Source: Planctomycetaceae bacterium
GTDB lineage: Bacteria; Planctomycetota; Phycisphaerae; UBA1845; UTPLA1
Length of the DNA stretch: 64,000 nucleotides
Assembly (NCBI GenBank): GCA_011525745.1
Contig: WYBU01000066.1
Location: forward strand, 62,001-126,000
Reading direction: 5' to 3'
The notes under the pieces were generated by a model that did not search any database, was not told where the DNA came from, and worked only from the letters and a program-made list of their open reading frames with translations. Positions within the stretch are counted from its first letter, which is position 1. Each line of letters begins with the position of its first letter. Positions 16,706 to 25,095 of this stretch are shown in pieces. A program made the position numbers and the translations under genes.

Positions 16706-17368
16706 CTACTTGCTCCCCCCCGTTTGCCGCAGCACGCGGCAGACCACCTCGAACTGCCGCACTTTCAGATCGCCGAACGTCGCATCGCGCACATAACTCG
16801 TTTGCACGTCGCGAAACAGCGGCGACCCGCCCAGCTTCGCCGTGAACGCGCTGATGTGCAGATTGCTCGGCGCAGCCCCGATCAGCCGCAACGTCGGCAA
16901 CGTCGACTCGTCCTCTTCCGCCGCTTCCGTAACGGCGCCCGCGCCGGTCCCGGCGCCGGACCCCTTCGCCGCCCCAGGCGACGCCGTCGGCGCGCGCGAA
17001 TCGACGACCGCGTTCACCGACACATCCGTCAGCACCGCGCCGTCGGGAAGCAGCGCACTGATTTCCGCCAGCACCACCACCCACGAAGCCGCGTCATCCA
17101 GCGACTCCAGGATCGACATCCGGCTCGAGAGCATCTGATGCTCCACGGTCTGCGCGTCCAGGAATTGCTTGCGCCCCTCGACCAGCGCCCGCTGCTCGCG
17201 CGCCGCCGCCAGATCGGCCGCCGCGCGAACCTCGCTTATATGGTGCGACCACGACCACACGCACATCATCACCACCATCGCCAGTCCCCACACCGCCTGC
17301 GCGCGGCAGGTGCGCCGGCGGGCGGCGGCCGCGTGATAGGCCGGCGGGATAAAGTCAATCTCGTTCAT
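16706..17368 (-). CDS. pilN: PilN-like pilus alignment protein
   Basis: This 220-aa protein begins MNEIDFIPPAYH, matching the short cytoplasmic INLLP-like peptide by which PilN docks into PilM. A membrane helix (residues about 24-44) and a periplasmic coiled coil plus alpha/beta domain follow (LAEISALLPDGAVLTDVSV). A Gly/Ala/Glu-rich insertion lies in the middle (about residues 128-152). The ATG shares ATGA with the pilM stop, confirming both start and coupling. Confidence 0.85.
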   Translation of the reverse strand: MNEIDFIPPAYHAAAARRRTCRAQAVWGLAMVVMMCVWSWSHHISEVRAAADLAAAREQRALVEGRKQFLDAQTVEHQMLSSRMSILESLDDAASWVVVLAEISALLPDGAVLTDVSVNAVVDSRAPTASPGAAKGSGAGTGAGAVTEAAEEDESTLPTLRLIGAAPSNLHISAFTAKLGGSPLFRDVQTSYVRDATFGDLKVRQFEVVCRVLRQTGGSK

Positions 17369-18522
17369 GCGGCTCCCTGCACGACGGTGCGCACGGCCCC
17401 GTTGCGGCCGACCCACTTCGAGCCGCGCAGCGCCAGCCCCACCGCGACGCCCCAGCCCGGCCGCAGCGTCCACGCACGGACCGCGTTCGTCGCCGCCGCC
17501 ATCCCCATCCCGCGCATCGGATCGCCGACAAGACAGGGAATGTCAGTAATCTGGCCCATCAAACCGCACAGCGACGGCTCATGCGCCTCCCCGCCGACCA
17601 GCGTCAGGCTCGCGGGACGCTGACCGCGGAACGTGACCGCGAAATAGCGCAGGCACAGTTGCACCTCCCGCGCCAATTGTTCGATCGGCGCGCGAACCGC
17701 GTCGGCCACCTGCTCGTGCACCGAATCGGGCGTCGACGGCGCAGCGTGTTCCTCCGAGTCGCTCTTGCGACGCGACCGGCCCGCCGCCTCGATCGCCGTC
17801 AGGCGCACCTCGGCCGCCTGCTCGGCCGACGTCCCCATCCGCTGCGCGACCGCCTCGTTGAACCGCGCGCCGCCCACGTCGATCACCTTGACGAACGCCA
17901 CTTCAGGCCCGCGCGTGATGACCAGGCTCGATCCGCTGTAGCCCACGTCCAGAAAGACGTTCACCGCCGCCGCATCCTCCTCGCGCCGCAGGAATCTCGC
18001 GAAGCTCCGCGCCATCGCACACGGCGCCGCATCGATCGCCACCGGCTCGAGCTGAAGCGATTCCAGCCGCCGGATCAGCCCCCCCACGAGCGAATCTCCG
18101 GCGCCGAAGACGATCAGTTCGTCCTTCAGCTCGTTGCCCTGTCGGACGTCTCCGGCCACGACGAACTGAAATCTTCCGCGATCGTCGGGAAAGCTGAACC
18201 GGTCCAGCGCCTCGAACTCCAGCGCTGCCGCTTTCTCCTCCCACGGCATGCGCGGCAGACGGATACTCTTGATCTGAAATTGCGCGGGCTGCAGACACGT
18301 CACCACGCGCCGCCCCTGAAACCCGCATGTCTTCAACGCCGTAGCCACCGCGTCGTCAACGAATTGGTCGCGAGCCGATCCGCTCAGCCCGGCCGAAACC
18401 GGCCGATAGGCCATCCCCGCCACAACCGGCCGATCGCCGCCGTGATCGAGCTGAACCATTTTCACGCCCGACGTGCCGACGTCGAGCGCGATGGGTCCAA
18501 GCGTGGACCGTGCGCGAATCAT
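17365..18522 (-). CDS. pilM: PilM, actin-like cytoplasmic pilus ATPase
   Basis: This 385-aa protein has an FtsA/actin-like fold with the phosphate-binding segment IALDVGTSGVKMVQL at the start, a second phosphate motif VFLDVGYSGSSLVI and a C-terminal adenosine-binding segment SLTLVGGEAHEPSL. PilM binds the PilN N-terminus and links the inner-membrane complex to the cytoplasmic motors. The ATG at 18522 has GGAG 7 bases upstream. It leads a pilM-N-O-P-Q gene order. Confidence 0.92.
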   Translation of the reverse strand: MIRARSTLGPIALDVGTSGVKMVQLDHGGDRPVVAGMAYRPVSAGLSGSARDQFVDDAVATALKTCGFQGRRVVTCLQPAQFQIKSIRLPRMPWEEKAAALEFEALDRFSFPDDRGRFQFVVAGDVRQGNELKDELIVFGAGDSLVGGLIRRLESLQLEPVAIDAAPCAMARSFARFLRREEDAAAVNVFLDVGYSGSSLVITRGPEVAFVKVIDVGGARFNEAVAQRMGTSAEQAAEVRLTAIEAAGRSRRKSDSEEHAAPSTPDSVHEQVADAVRAPIEQLAREVQLCLRYFAVTFRGQRPASLTLVGGEAHEPSLCGLMGQITDIPCLVGDPMRGMGMAAATNAVRAWTLRPGWGVAVGLALRGSKWVGRNGAVRTVVQGAA

Positions 18523-18560
18523 CGTCGCGCTCCATTCACGTTGCCGATCCGGCGCGCCAT

Positions 18561-19199
18561 CTACAGCCCTCCCAGCAGTCCCCCGAGCAGTCCGCCTCCG
18601 CCTTCGTCGTCACCGGCGCCCCCGCCCGACTCGACCGATTCCGCCGTCAGCACGGCGCTGCGCCGCAGCGACACCGCCCCGCTCACGGGCGAAACACTGA
18701 CCAGGTAGCTGGCGTGGTCGTCCGACAGCTCGAATTCGATGGGCGCTACAGGTTCCAGGGCGCCCGTGCCGTCGAAGGCGACCTTGTTCAGCGTTCCAAG
18801 GTTCGTCCCGGACAAAGTCACCGCTCGCAGATCGCCGCTCGACTGAGGCCCCATCTGAATGCGGAACGGCTTTCGATCGACCGGGTGCGTCAGCGGCGTC
18901 TGAGGCGCGCTGTCGTTGGCGAGCCAGATGGCGTTGGTGCTCGGATCGGCCACCAGCACGATCCGCTGATCCGGCCGGGCGATGGCCAGATGCTGCCCGT
19001 ATTCGATCATGCCGCTGAGCCGATCGCGTACCGCGTCGGGCTGCACCGGTTCGGTCGTCTGGGTGCTGCTGATCGTCAGGCCGGCGACGATGGCGATGAC
19101 GACGCAGACGATCACCAGTTCCGCGAGCGTCATTCCGCGCGCTCTGCGCATGGGCGGCGGCCGCTCAAGACGACGATGTTGACTGCGCTGGGCTTTCAT
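18561..19199 (-). CDS. Prepilin-like protein (GspH/FimT type)
   Basis: This 212-aa protein has a prepilin peptidase site RARG/MTLAELVIV with Glu at +5, followed by a hydrophobic helix (CVVIAIVAGLTI). The body contains regions like those of minor pseudopilins, and it ends in a Gly-rich tail. The residue after cleavage is Met rather than the common Phe, which is tolerated in minor pilins. The start shares ATGA with the stop of the preceding small gene. Confidence 0.82.
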   Translation of the reverse strand: MKAQRSQHRRLERPPPMRRARGMTLAELVIVCVVIAIVAGLTISSTQTTEPVQPDAVRDRLSGMIEYGQHLAIARPDQRIVLVADPSTNAIWLANDSAPQTPLTHPVDRKPFRIQMGPQSSGDLRAVTLSGTNLGTLNKVAFDGTGALEPVAPIEFELSDDHASYLVSVSPVSGAVSLRRSAVLTAESVESGGGAGDDEGGGGLLGGLLGGL

Positions 19200-19501
19200 G
19201 GTTTCGCTTCCCCCTTCTTCTCAGCCGGCCGCTGCTCGACGACGCGCACCGGCACCGGACCCTGCTCGAGCCGTTCGAGAATGCGGCGCAGCAGCTCGTT
19301 CGTGCGGCGCACCTCGTCGATCTGCTCGACGCGCTGCGCGCCGGCGTTCGGAATCTGCGCCGCCGCATCGGGCAGCAGCGACGATCGTCGCGCCCAGGCG
19401 TCCCACGCCAGCACGAACGACGACGACGCCAGCAATACGAGCAGCCCATCGCGCCAGCGGCGCACTGGAAGCGCGCGCGATTGATCGTTATGTGCGTTCA
19501 T
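19196..19501 (-). CDS. Small single-pass membrane protein in the pilus operon
   Basis: I do not recognise this 101-aa protein. It has a basic N-terminus (RALPVRRWRD), one hydrophobic segment (about residues 20-34, GLLVLLASSSFVLAW), and a C-terminal helical region (VEQIDEVRRTNELLRRILE) likely to form a coiled coil outside the membrane. The ATG at 19501 has AAGGAG close upstream; a GTG three bases earlier is possible. Its overlap with the next prepilin gene and its position among pilin genes suggest a minor assembly factor. Confidence 0.68.
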   Translation of the reverse strand: MNAHNDQSRALPVRRWRDGLLVLLASSSFVLAWDAWARRSSLLPDAAAQIPNAGAQRVEQIDEVRRTNELLRRILERLEQGPVPVRVVEQRPAEKKGEAKP

Positions 19502-19585
19502 CACTCCTTTAGTCGGATGGCGCGTTCCGCCGTTTGAGCACGAACTGCTCGACTGAATCGCTTCGCGGCGGCGCCGGTCGCTCTT

Positions 19586-20893
19586 CTAGGACTCGTTCCA
19601 GTTCAGCAGCGTCGTCGGCTGGAAAACCGTAAAGTCGTAAATCGTGGAATAGCGCGAGTCCCAGTTAAAATCGGCCGATCCCAAACTGGCAAAATCCGAC
19701 TTCATGCCTTCGCCGGCGTAGCTGAGAAATGCACCGTAAACCGTGAGATTGGGACGCGTGTTTTCGAATCGATCGTTGCATTGAACCGGACCCCGAACCA
19801 CTATGATCGCCCGATCGCCGATGCGGATGCGGCCCGAAACGACCAGCGCCGGATAACCCGGCATCGCGTAAAAGCCGATAATGGAGTCGTTCGAAATCGT
19901 CAGATCGCCGGTCACCACGAGCGTCCCGACGTAGTTGAACATGCCGCCAGCGCTGAGGTTTCCCGACTTCACCAGCACGCCGCCCGGATTGTTCGTACTC
20001 ACCAGGCTCGCCCCGCTGCGCACCAATCCCGGCAGGCCCACCGCGCTTGCAGCGATCGTCACGTTGCGCCCCAGGCTGATGCTGCCGGACAGAAGACCCA
20101 GCGCATCGACCACGATCACGCTGCCGTCGCTTTGATAGGCGATCGTGAACGACGTCTGTCCGCCGGCAGCGCCCACGGCCAAAGGCGTCAACGAGGTTGA
20201 AGAATAGCTCGCCGCCGCCCGCGGAACCCCGTGCACAACGTAGCGGTTCCACATCGTCGTGCTGTACGGCGGCATCGACACGGATCCGGCCCCCGGCGTA
20301 ATCGACGCCGGCGGCGTGGAATTGGTCCACTTGATCGTGCCCGTCGCCGACACCGCGCCGCTGCAATAAGCGCCGCTGTCGATCGAGCCGTTGGCGTGCA
20401 GATGACCGTAAATGCGAACCGGCGCCGGAATCGTCGGCGACGCGTTGGCGACCATCGCGCGGGAGACGACGCGGCTGTACGGCGGCGGGGTCAGCACGTC
20501 GCTACGCGTGGTGCGCTGCGCGACGACCGCGCCGGAGTTGTCGCGCACTACACCGGTCGCGGTCACCGAAAACAGCTCCGGCTCCGTCGCCGATATCTGT
20601 ACGCTGACGTTGCAATAGTCGCTCGTTCCGTCGATCGACAGGCCGTTGACGCCGCGCCAGTAGTCTCCGACTGCGACGGCCGTCGGTGGAATGTTGAGAT
20701 AGTGCGCGGCGATGGCCACGCCGGACGCAGCCAGGTACTCCGCCTGCGCCGCGGCCCGAAGATTGCCGGCCTGCGTCGCGGCCGTCGAGTGCGATTCCAG
20801 GTAGGCCGCCCCCAACAGTGTCACCAGCGCGGCGAATCCCAGCACCAGGATCAGCACATAGCCTGTTCGGACGTGGCGACGATGTGCCTTCAT
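19586..20893 (-). CDS. PilX-like pilus-associated protein with repetitive beta-rich body
   Basis: This 435-aa protein has a basic start and a hydrophobic helix (YVLILVLGFAALVTLL) followed by QAEYLAASGVAIAAHYLN, similar to the N-terminus of PilX-type minor pilins. There is no consensus FTLxE prepilin site. The long body contains repeated short strands such as GVLVKSGNLSAGGMF and LVVTGDLTISNDSI, suggesting a right-handed beta or bactofilin-like fold. The ATG at 20893 with GGAG 8 bases upstream is preferred to a GTG at 20914 that lacks one. Exact role unknown; perhaps an adhesive or priming component. Confidence 0.65.
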   Translation of the reverse strand: MKAHRRHVRTGYVLILVLGFAALVTLLGAAYLESHSTAATQAGNLRAAAQAEYLAASGVAIAAHYLNIPPTAVAVGDYWRGVNGLSIDGTSDYCNVSVQISATEPELFSVTATGVVRDNSGAVVAQRTTRSDVLTPPPYSRVVSRAMVANASPTIPAPVRIYGHLHANGSIDSGAYCSGAVSATGTIKWTNSTPPASITPGAGSVSMPPYSTTMWNRYVVHGVPRAAASYSSTSLTPLAVGAAGGQTSFTIAYQSDGSVIVVDALGLLSGSISLGRNVTIAASAVGLPGLVRSGASLVSTNNPGGVLVKSGNLSAGGMFNYVGTLVVTGDLTISNDSIIGFYAMPGYPALVVSGRIRIGDRAIIVVRGPVQCNDRFENTRPNLTVYGAFLSYAGEGMKSDFASLGSADFNWDSRYSTIYDFTVFQPTTLLNWNES

Positions 20894-20910
20894 GAACGAG
20901 CTCCATTGCC

Positions 20911-21654
20911 TCACGGGACGATCCAGACGCGCGGATTCAGCCGCCGCTTGTGTTTCGTCGCGCGCCCGTCGTTCGTATTCAGCGATGAACTGGTCAGGTA
21001 GTCCGCCGGCGCCCGGGGTCCGGCGCAGATGTTGAACTCCTTCTGGACCTCGTCGGCCTTCAGAAAAAGCGACACGTGCGCGACTTGCGCCTGCCCTGCC
21101 GGCGCGTTGCCCTTGACGTCCATGCTGTCGACCCGGCCGGCGAGCACGGTCGTTTCAGCGCCCGATGCACCCTGGATCGTCGCCGGAAACGCGCCGTCCG
21201 AAAGCTCGGCGACGCTCACACCGCGATTGCCCGCCGCGATCTCGGCCGAGGTGGCCGTCCGCGCAAACGGCGTCGTCAGGCGCAACTCCTCGGATCCCGC
21301 GTCGCGCCACAGGACCGCGGTCTCGTCGAGTTCAATGGCGTCGTTGCTGTTGTTGTCCTTCGTCCACAGGACGAGATTGGAATTGTCGTAATAGCCGATC
21401 AGCCGCGCTTCCCGCAGCAGCTTGTTGATCCGGCGCACGGCGCCGTGCCCCTCCGTCGCCGTGCTCTGATCCGCCGTGCCCGTGCATGTCACGTAGCCGA
21501 CCGCCACGACCATCGTGGTGCCGGCCGTAACAACCGCCAGCGTGCAGATCGAGGCGATCAGCAGCTCAATCAGCGAAAACGCGCGGCGCGATCCGACAAC
21601 TAGCTCGACGCGAATTCGACGACGCACGCGCCGGCCGTCTCTCTTGCCTTGCAT
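20911..21654 (-). CDS. Prepilin-like protein (GspJ/PilW type)
   Basis: This 247-aa protein has a basic leader and a prepilin site RRA/FSLIELLIAS with Glu at +5 and a hydrophobic helix. Position -1 is Ala where most prepilins have Gly. Size and layout are those of GspJ/PilW minor pseudopilins (LLREARLIGYYDNSN follows the helix). The ATG at 21654 is chosen for its AGGGGGG sequence 7 bases upstream. It lies between the PilV-like gene (245-base repeat-bearing gap) and the PilX-like gene. Confidence 0.85.
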   Translation of the reverse strand: MQGKRDGRRVRRRIRVELVVGSRRAFSLIELLIASICTLAVVTAGTTMVVAVGYVTCTGTADQSTATEGHGAVRRINKLLREARLIGYYDNSNLVLWTKDNNSNDAIELDETAVLWRDAGSEELRLTTPFARTATSAEIAAGNRGVSVAELSDGAFPATIQGASGAETTVLAGRVDSMDVKGNAPAGQAQVAHVSLFLKADEVQKEFNICAGPRAPADYLTSSSLNTNDGRATKHKRRLNPRVWIVP

Positions 21655-21726
21655 GGTGCGTCCCCCCTTCGTGAAAACCAGGCGTGAGGCGCTACTTGCT
21701 TCGCCGCCCGCGAAGATCCTCAATCA

Positions 21727-21845
21727 AAGCGCCACCCGACTCACAACCGGCCATCGACCTACAAGCGAATCTCCCGCAAGGCCTCACTTCTCTTCGTGCC
21801 TTCGTGCCTTTTTCAGTCACAAATTGGACTGCGGGCGCAGCCGGC
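21727..21845. repeat. Degenerate intergenic repeat, copy A (about 120 bases)
   Basis: This stretch lies between two pilin genes and resembles 27518-27655 in order and wording: a CAT(C/T)GAC(C/T)TAC segment, TCTCCCGC/TGTCCCGC, CTTCGTGCCTT, then CAGTCACAAATTGG (GTCACTAATTGG in the other copy). The similarity spans non-coding sequence only. Confidence 0.5.
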
Positions 21846-21898
21846 GCGGTGCTGGCGGCAATCTCAAACGGGCGGGAAAGAGCGGCGGCCCGTCCGGC

Positions 21899-22426
21899 TC
21901 ATTCTGCAACCGACACAACGCGGCTGAAACGGACCAGGCGCGTCGATCCGTGATAAACGTCGACTTGCACCAGTGCCAGGGAATAAATGTCGCCCGCGAC
22001 CTGCCCCGAAAACGTGACGTATTGCACGCTCACCCTGCGCCAGAATCCCTCGACGCTTGAATCGGCGATGGCGTTGCCGTCGTAACTCTTGACGACGCCG
22101 TCCGACTCCTGATACCCGTGAAACGCGTCGACGTTCAGATAGCTCTTGCGCGATGTCTCGAGGCCGCTGGGACCAAGCACCTTGTCCGAAACGGCCGCCG
22201 TCGCCAGCGGCCGCGCGAGTACCTCGGCCATCAGCGCCTGACCGATCTGCACCGCGTACTTCAGCTTGTCCGCCTCCTGCCGCTGCTGTTCGCCGGCCAC
22301 GAGGGGCAAGGTGGCCGACGCCGCGACAATCGCCAGAACAAGGGAAGCGACCAGGGCTTCGGCGAGCGTGAACCCGCCCAAGCCCGGGCCGCGGCGTCGT
22401 GAAACGTTCCCCTCGTGCGTGCGCAT
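21899..22426 (-). CDS. Prepilin-like protein (PilV/GspI type)
   Basis: This 175-aa protein has a leader ending GLGG/FTLAEALVASLVLAIVAA, a clear prepilin peptidase site with Glu at +5 and a hydrophobic N-terminal helix, followed by QQRQEADKLKYAVQIGQALM. FTLAEALVA is common in PilV and GspI minor pilins, which help start the filament. It follows the GspG/PilA-like gene by 43 bases. Confidence 0.88.
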   Translation of the reverse strand: MRTHEGNVSRRRGPGLGGFTLAEALVASLVLAIVAASATLPLVAGEQQRQEADKLKYAVQIGQALMAEVLARPLATAAVSDKVLGPSGLETSRKSYLNVDAFHGYQESDGVVKSYDGNAIADSSVEGFWRRVSVQYVTFSGQVAGDIYSLALVQVDVYHGSTRLVRFSRVVSVAE

Positions 22427-22469
22427 TCAGCCTTCCCGCATCGTTGCGGCGGAATTCCCGCCACACACG

Positions 22470-22886
22470 TTACAGCGCCGCATGAGCGGCCGAGTCGTTG
22501 GCCTTGAACTCGCCCGTCGTCTCGTTGTAGTACCAGGCCTTGCTCGAGCCGACGGCGGTGTTGGTGACATCGTTCGTATTCGAGAACGGATTGGTGGGGA
22601 TGCGCTGGAGGTACGGCCCGAGCGTGGGCGTACCCGTCGTCGTGCCGTCCGGATTGGTTTTCTGCGTCATCTGCGTCGTGAACGTGGCCAGTTCCGGATA
22701 AGTGCCGTTGTGCTGGAGCTTGTACAACTCGATCTGTCCGCGAATGACGCGCAGATTCGACATCAGCGAGTTCATCTGCGCATCCGAGCTGGCCTCGGTG
22801 AACTGCGGCACCACGATCGCCGCCAGAATGCCCAGGATGATCACGACAATCAGCAGTTCCACAAGTGTGAATGCTCGCTTTTTCAC
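22470..22886 (-). CDS. Major prepilin-like protein (GspG/PilA type)
   Basis: This 138-aa protein has the very short leader VKKRA followed by FTLVELLIVVIILGILAAIV and then PQFTEASSDAQMN, the GspG-like pattern of a major pseudopilin. The -1 residue is Ala rather than Gly. The C-terminal part (GPYLQRIPTNPFSNTND, WYYNETTGEFKAN) matches the end of GspG-like pilins. A GTG start with GGAGG about 8 bases upstream gives the proper leader; longer readings do not. As the first gene of the locus it is the likeliest main subunit. Confidence 0.9.
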   Translation of the reverse strand: MKKRAFTLVELLIVVIILGILAAIVVPQFTEASSDAQMNSLMSNLRVIRGQIELYKLQHNGTYPELATFTTQMTQKTNPDGTTTGTPTLGPYLQRIPTNPFSNTNDVTNTAVGSSKAWYYNETTGEFKANDSAAHAAL

Positions 22887-22934
22887 GATGCTGCCTCCGA
22901 AAACGGGAACGCCGCGGCGCAGCGTCCCGATTCG

Positions 22935-22963
22935 CCTTGAAGAACATACGATACGGGTCAAGG
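22935..22963. promoter_or_regulatory. Inverted repeat CCTTGA-N17-TCAAGG in the pilus leader
   Basis: CCTTGA (22935-22940) and TCAAGG (22958-22963) flank a 17-base AT-richer centre about 50 bases before the pilin start. It could be an operator or an RNA stem. There is no direct evidence of function. Confidence 0.35.
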
Positions 22964-23112
22964 CATTCCCCCGGACGTAGCCGGCCCGCACGCCAGGTCG
23001 GCCACTGCTCCGACATGTCCCCTATCGGATCAATGGTGTTTCCATGTGAATTAGCACTGCCCGCGGCCGAGAACCCATGGGATGCGCGCGGAAATAACCT
23101 GCACCCTGTCGG

Positions 23113-23191
23113 CGGGTGGCATGGTCCGGCCCTCGCGCGAGCACGGCCCGATGATGCCGAGAATCTTGCGTCGCGAGGGCTTGGCCATGTT
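23113..23191. repeat. Dispersed hairpin family, copy 3 (CCCTCGCG variant)
   Basis: The left arm GGGTGGCATGGTCCGG then CCCTCGCGCG pairs with the right arm CGCGAGGGCTTGGCCATG (about 23171-23188). The loop is about 30 bases. Confidence 0.7.
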
Positions 23192-23250
23192 CAGATAGGA
23201 CTTGCGCAACGCCCGATCATTCGATCAAGGTATTTCGGCACGCGACCTTC

Positions 23251-23279
23251 ATGAGTTACGCGGCATTACGATAACTCAT
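23251..23279. promoter_or_regulatory. Perfect inverted repeat ATGAGTTA-N13-TAACTCAT
   Basis: Eight-base perfect arms at 23251-23258 and 23272-23279 surround a 13-base loop. The element is AT-rich in GC-rich surroundings and may be a regulator binding site for the pilus operon or a stem downstream of the aldehyde dehydrogenase. Confidence 0.4.
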
Positions 23280-23489
23280 CGCCCACGAACGGACGCATCG
23301 CCATCGCCCGGAAACATCGGACTCGACGTGTCGCTTGTCAGGCGCGCCGCAATAATCCGAGAATGCGTTGAATCGGCTGGAACGTACCGCGATCGTGAGG
23401 GCGCGTCGAGAAACGCTTCAGCTTCGGACCAGACCCGGCAAAGTGTTGACAACTCTGCGCACCTGCGGCAGCACCCTTTTTTTGGTTAT

Positions 23490-24920
23490 CTATGACGTCG
23501 TCCGAATCACCATCAGTCGAATCTCGGTCATTTCCTCCATCGCAAACCGCACCCCCTCGCGCCCCAGTCCGCTCTCCTTCACGCCGCCGTAGGGCATGTG
23601 ATCCACGCGCCAACTCGGCACGTCGCCGATGATCACGCCGCCGACCTCTAGCACATCCCATGCGCGCATCGCCTTGTACAGATCACGCGTGAAGATGCCG
23701 GCCTGCAATCCGAATGCGCTGTCGTTCACCGCCGCCAGCGCCGCGTCGAAGTCGCGAAACGGCGCCAGCACCGCCACCGGTCCGAATGCTTCCTTGCGAC
23801 AAACGTCCTCCGACGGCGGAACGTCTTCGAGCAGTGTCGCCTCGAGCATCGCCCCCTCCCGCCGGCCACCGCATAGCAACTTGCCGCCGCGCCGGACGGC
23901 GGACTGAATCCACGCGTCGAGCCGCCGCGCCTCGCTCTCGGAAATCATCGGCCCGATGAACGTGGCCTCATCGCGCGGATCACCCATGCGCAGTGCCCGC
24001 GTCGCGGAAACCAGCCGCTCGCGAAAGTCGGCGTAGATCGACTCGTGAATGTAAATGCGCTGCACTCCGATACAGCTCTGACCCGACTGATAAAACGCGC
24101 CAAAAACAACCCGTTCCACCGCGTCGACCCGGTCGGCGTCGGCATCCACGATCACCGCCGCGTTCCCACCCAGCTCAAGAATCACCTTCTTCTTCCCCGC
24201 GCGGGCCTTCAGCGCCCAGCCGACCTCGGGCGAACCGGTGAAGCTCAGCAGCTTCAGCCGCTCGTCCGCCGTGAACAGATCGGCCCCGTCGCGGCGGCAC
24301 GGCAGAATCGAAAACGCCCCGTCGGGCAGGTTCGTCTCGGCCAGGATTTCGCCGATCAGCAGCGCCCCGACCGGCGTGAAGCTCGCCGGCTTGAGCACGA
24401 ACGGGCAGCCCACCGCCAGCGCCGGCGCGATCTTGTGGGCGGCCAGGTTCAGTGGGAAATTGAACGGCGAAATGAACGAGCAAGGCCCGATCGGCACGCG
24501 CTTCCACATGCCCGAATAGCCGCGGGCGCGCGGACCGATGTCCAGCGGCAGCACCTCGCCGCATTGACGCACCGCCTCCTCGGCGGCGATCCGAAACGTG
24601 TCGATCAGCCGCATTACTTCGCCGCGCGCATCGCGGATGGGCTTGCCCGCCTCCACGCACAACGCCTGCGCCAGCTCTTCCGACCGTTCCGTAAACCGCG
24701 TGACGCAATGGTTCAACACCGCCTGCCGCTCGTACGCCGCCATGCGCCGTACCGGCTCGACCGCCCGCACCGCGGCGGCGATCGCCTCGTCGATGACGCG
24801 CGCGTCGGCCATCGCCACGCGCGTCGCCGGCTGGCCGGAGTACTTGTCGGTCACGACGAGATCACGATTGGGCGAGGCCGGCTTGTTGGCGAGATAGAAC
24901 GGGTAATGCGGCAGAAGCAT
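23490..24920 (-). CDS. NAD(P)-dependent aldehyde dehydrogenase
   Basis: This 476-aa enzyme oxidises an aldehyde to the acid with NAD(P). The active-site Glu lies in LELGGNAA (E249) and the nucleophile Cys in SGQSCIGVQR (C283). SPFNFPLNLAAHKIAPALA is the cofactor-binding stretch, and MPYGGVKESGLGREG is the family C-terminal signature. The signature and length resemble lactaldehyde/phosphonoacetaldehyde-type and GAPN-type dehydrogenases, but the substrate cannot be fixed. The ATG at 24920 has GGAGG 6 bases upstream. It has no operon partners. Confidence 0.93.
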   Translation of the reverse strand: MLLPHYPFYLANKPASPNRDLVVTDKYSGQPATRVAMADARVIDEAIAAAVRAVEPVRRMAAYERQAVLNHCVTRFTERSEELAQALCVEAGKPIRDARGEVMRLIDTFRIAAEEAVRQCGEVLPLDIGPRARGYSGMWKRVPIGPCSFISPFNFPLNLAAHKIAPALAVGCPFVLKPASFTPVGALLIGEILAETNLPDGAFSILPCRRDGADLFTADERLKLLSFTGSPEVGWALKARAGKKKVILELGGNAAVIVDADADRVDAVERVVFGAFYQSGQSCIGVQRIYIHESIYADFRERLVSATRALRMGDPRDEATFIGPMISESEARRLDAWIQSAVRRGGKLLCGGRREGAMLEATLLEDVPPSEDVCRKEAFGPVAVLAPFRDFDAALAAVNDSAFGLQAGIFTRDLYKAMRAWDVLEVGGVIIGDVPSWRVDHMPYGGVKESGLGREGVRFAMEEMTEIRLMVIRTTS

Positions 24921-24968
24921 GGAGCGCCTCCGATCGAGCGCCGGTGGTTTGCAGGGAAGTATATCCGG

Positions 24969-24997
24969 TTGACTTTGCCCATCGGCGGCAAAGAATA
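24969..24997 (+). promoter_or_regulatory. Possible sigma70-type promoter for the cytochrome gene
   Basis: TTGACT (24969-24974) is followed after 16 bases by AAGAAT (24991-24996), about 100 bases before the cytochrome start. The -10 matches the consensus only in part. Confidence 0.3.
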
Positions 24998-25095
24998 CGC
25001 GGTGTGGCGCGGTCCAGCCCGTGCGGCATCACCTGGTGCTCCAACGCGGCAATTCGTGAAAGCTGAATCGGGACGCGCCCCAAGGAGGTTGATTC

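Larger units (their letters stand above)
22887..23489. other. Leader region of the pilus locus with two dyads and a repeat
   Basis: No gene is supported. The region separates the aldehyde dehydrogenase from the first pilin gene, both on the minus strand. It holds two inverted repeats (22935-22963 and 23251-23279) and one hairpin-family repeat (23113-23191). I could not pick out a confident -35/-10 pair for the pilus operon. Confidence 0.6.

Noticed and set aside
23461-23489. Intrinsic terminator (CCC then TTTTTTT) near 23475
   Set aside because: No convincing stem before the T run, and both flanking genes are on the other strand.
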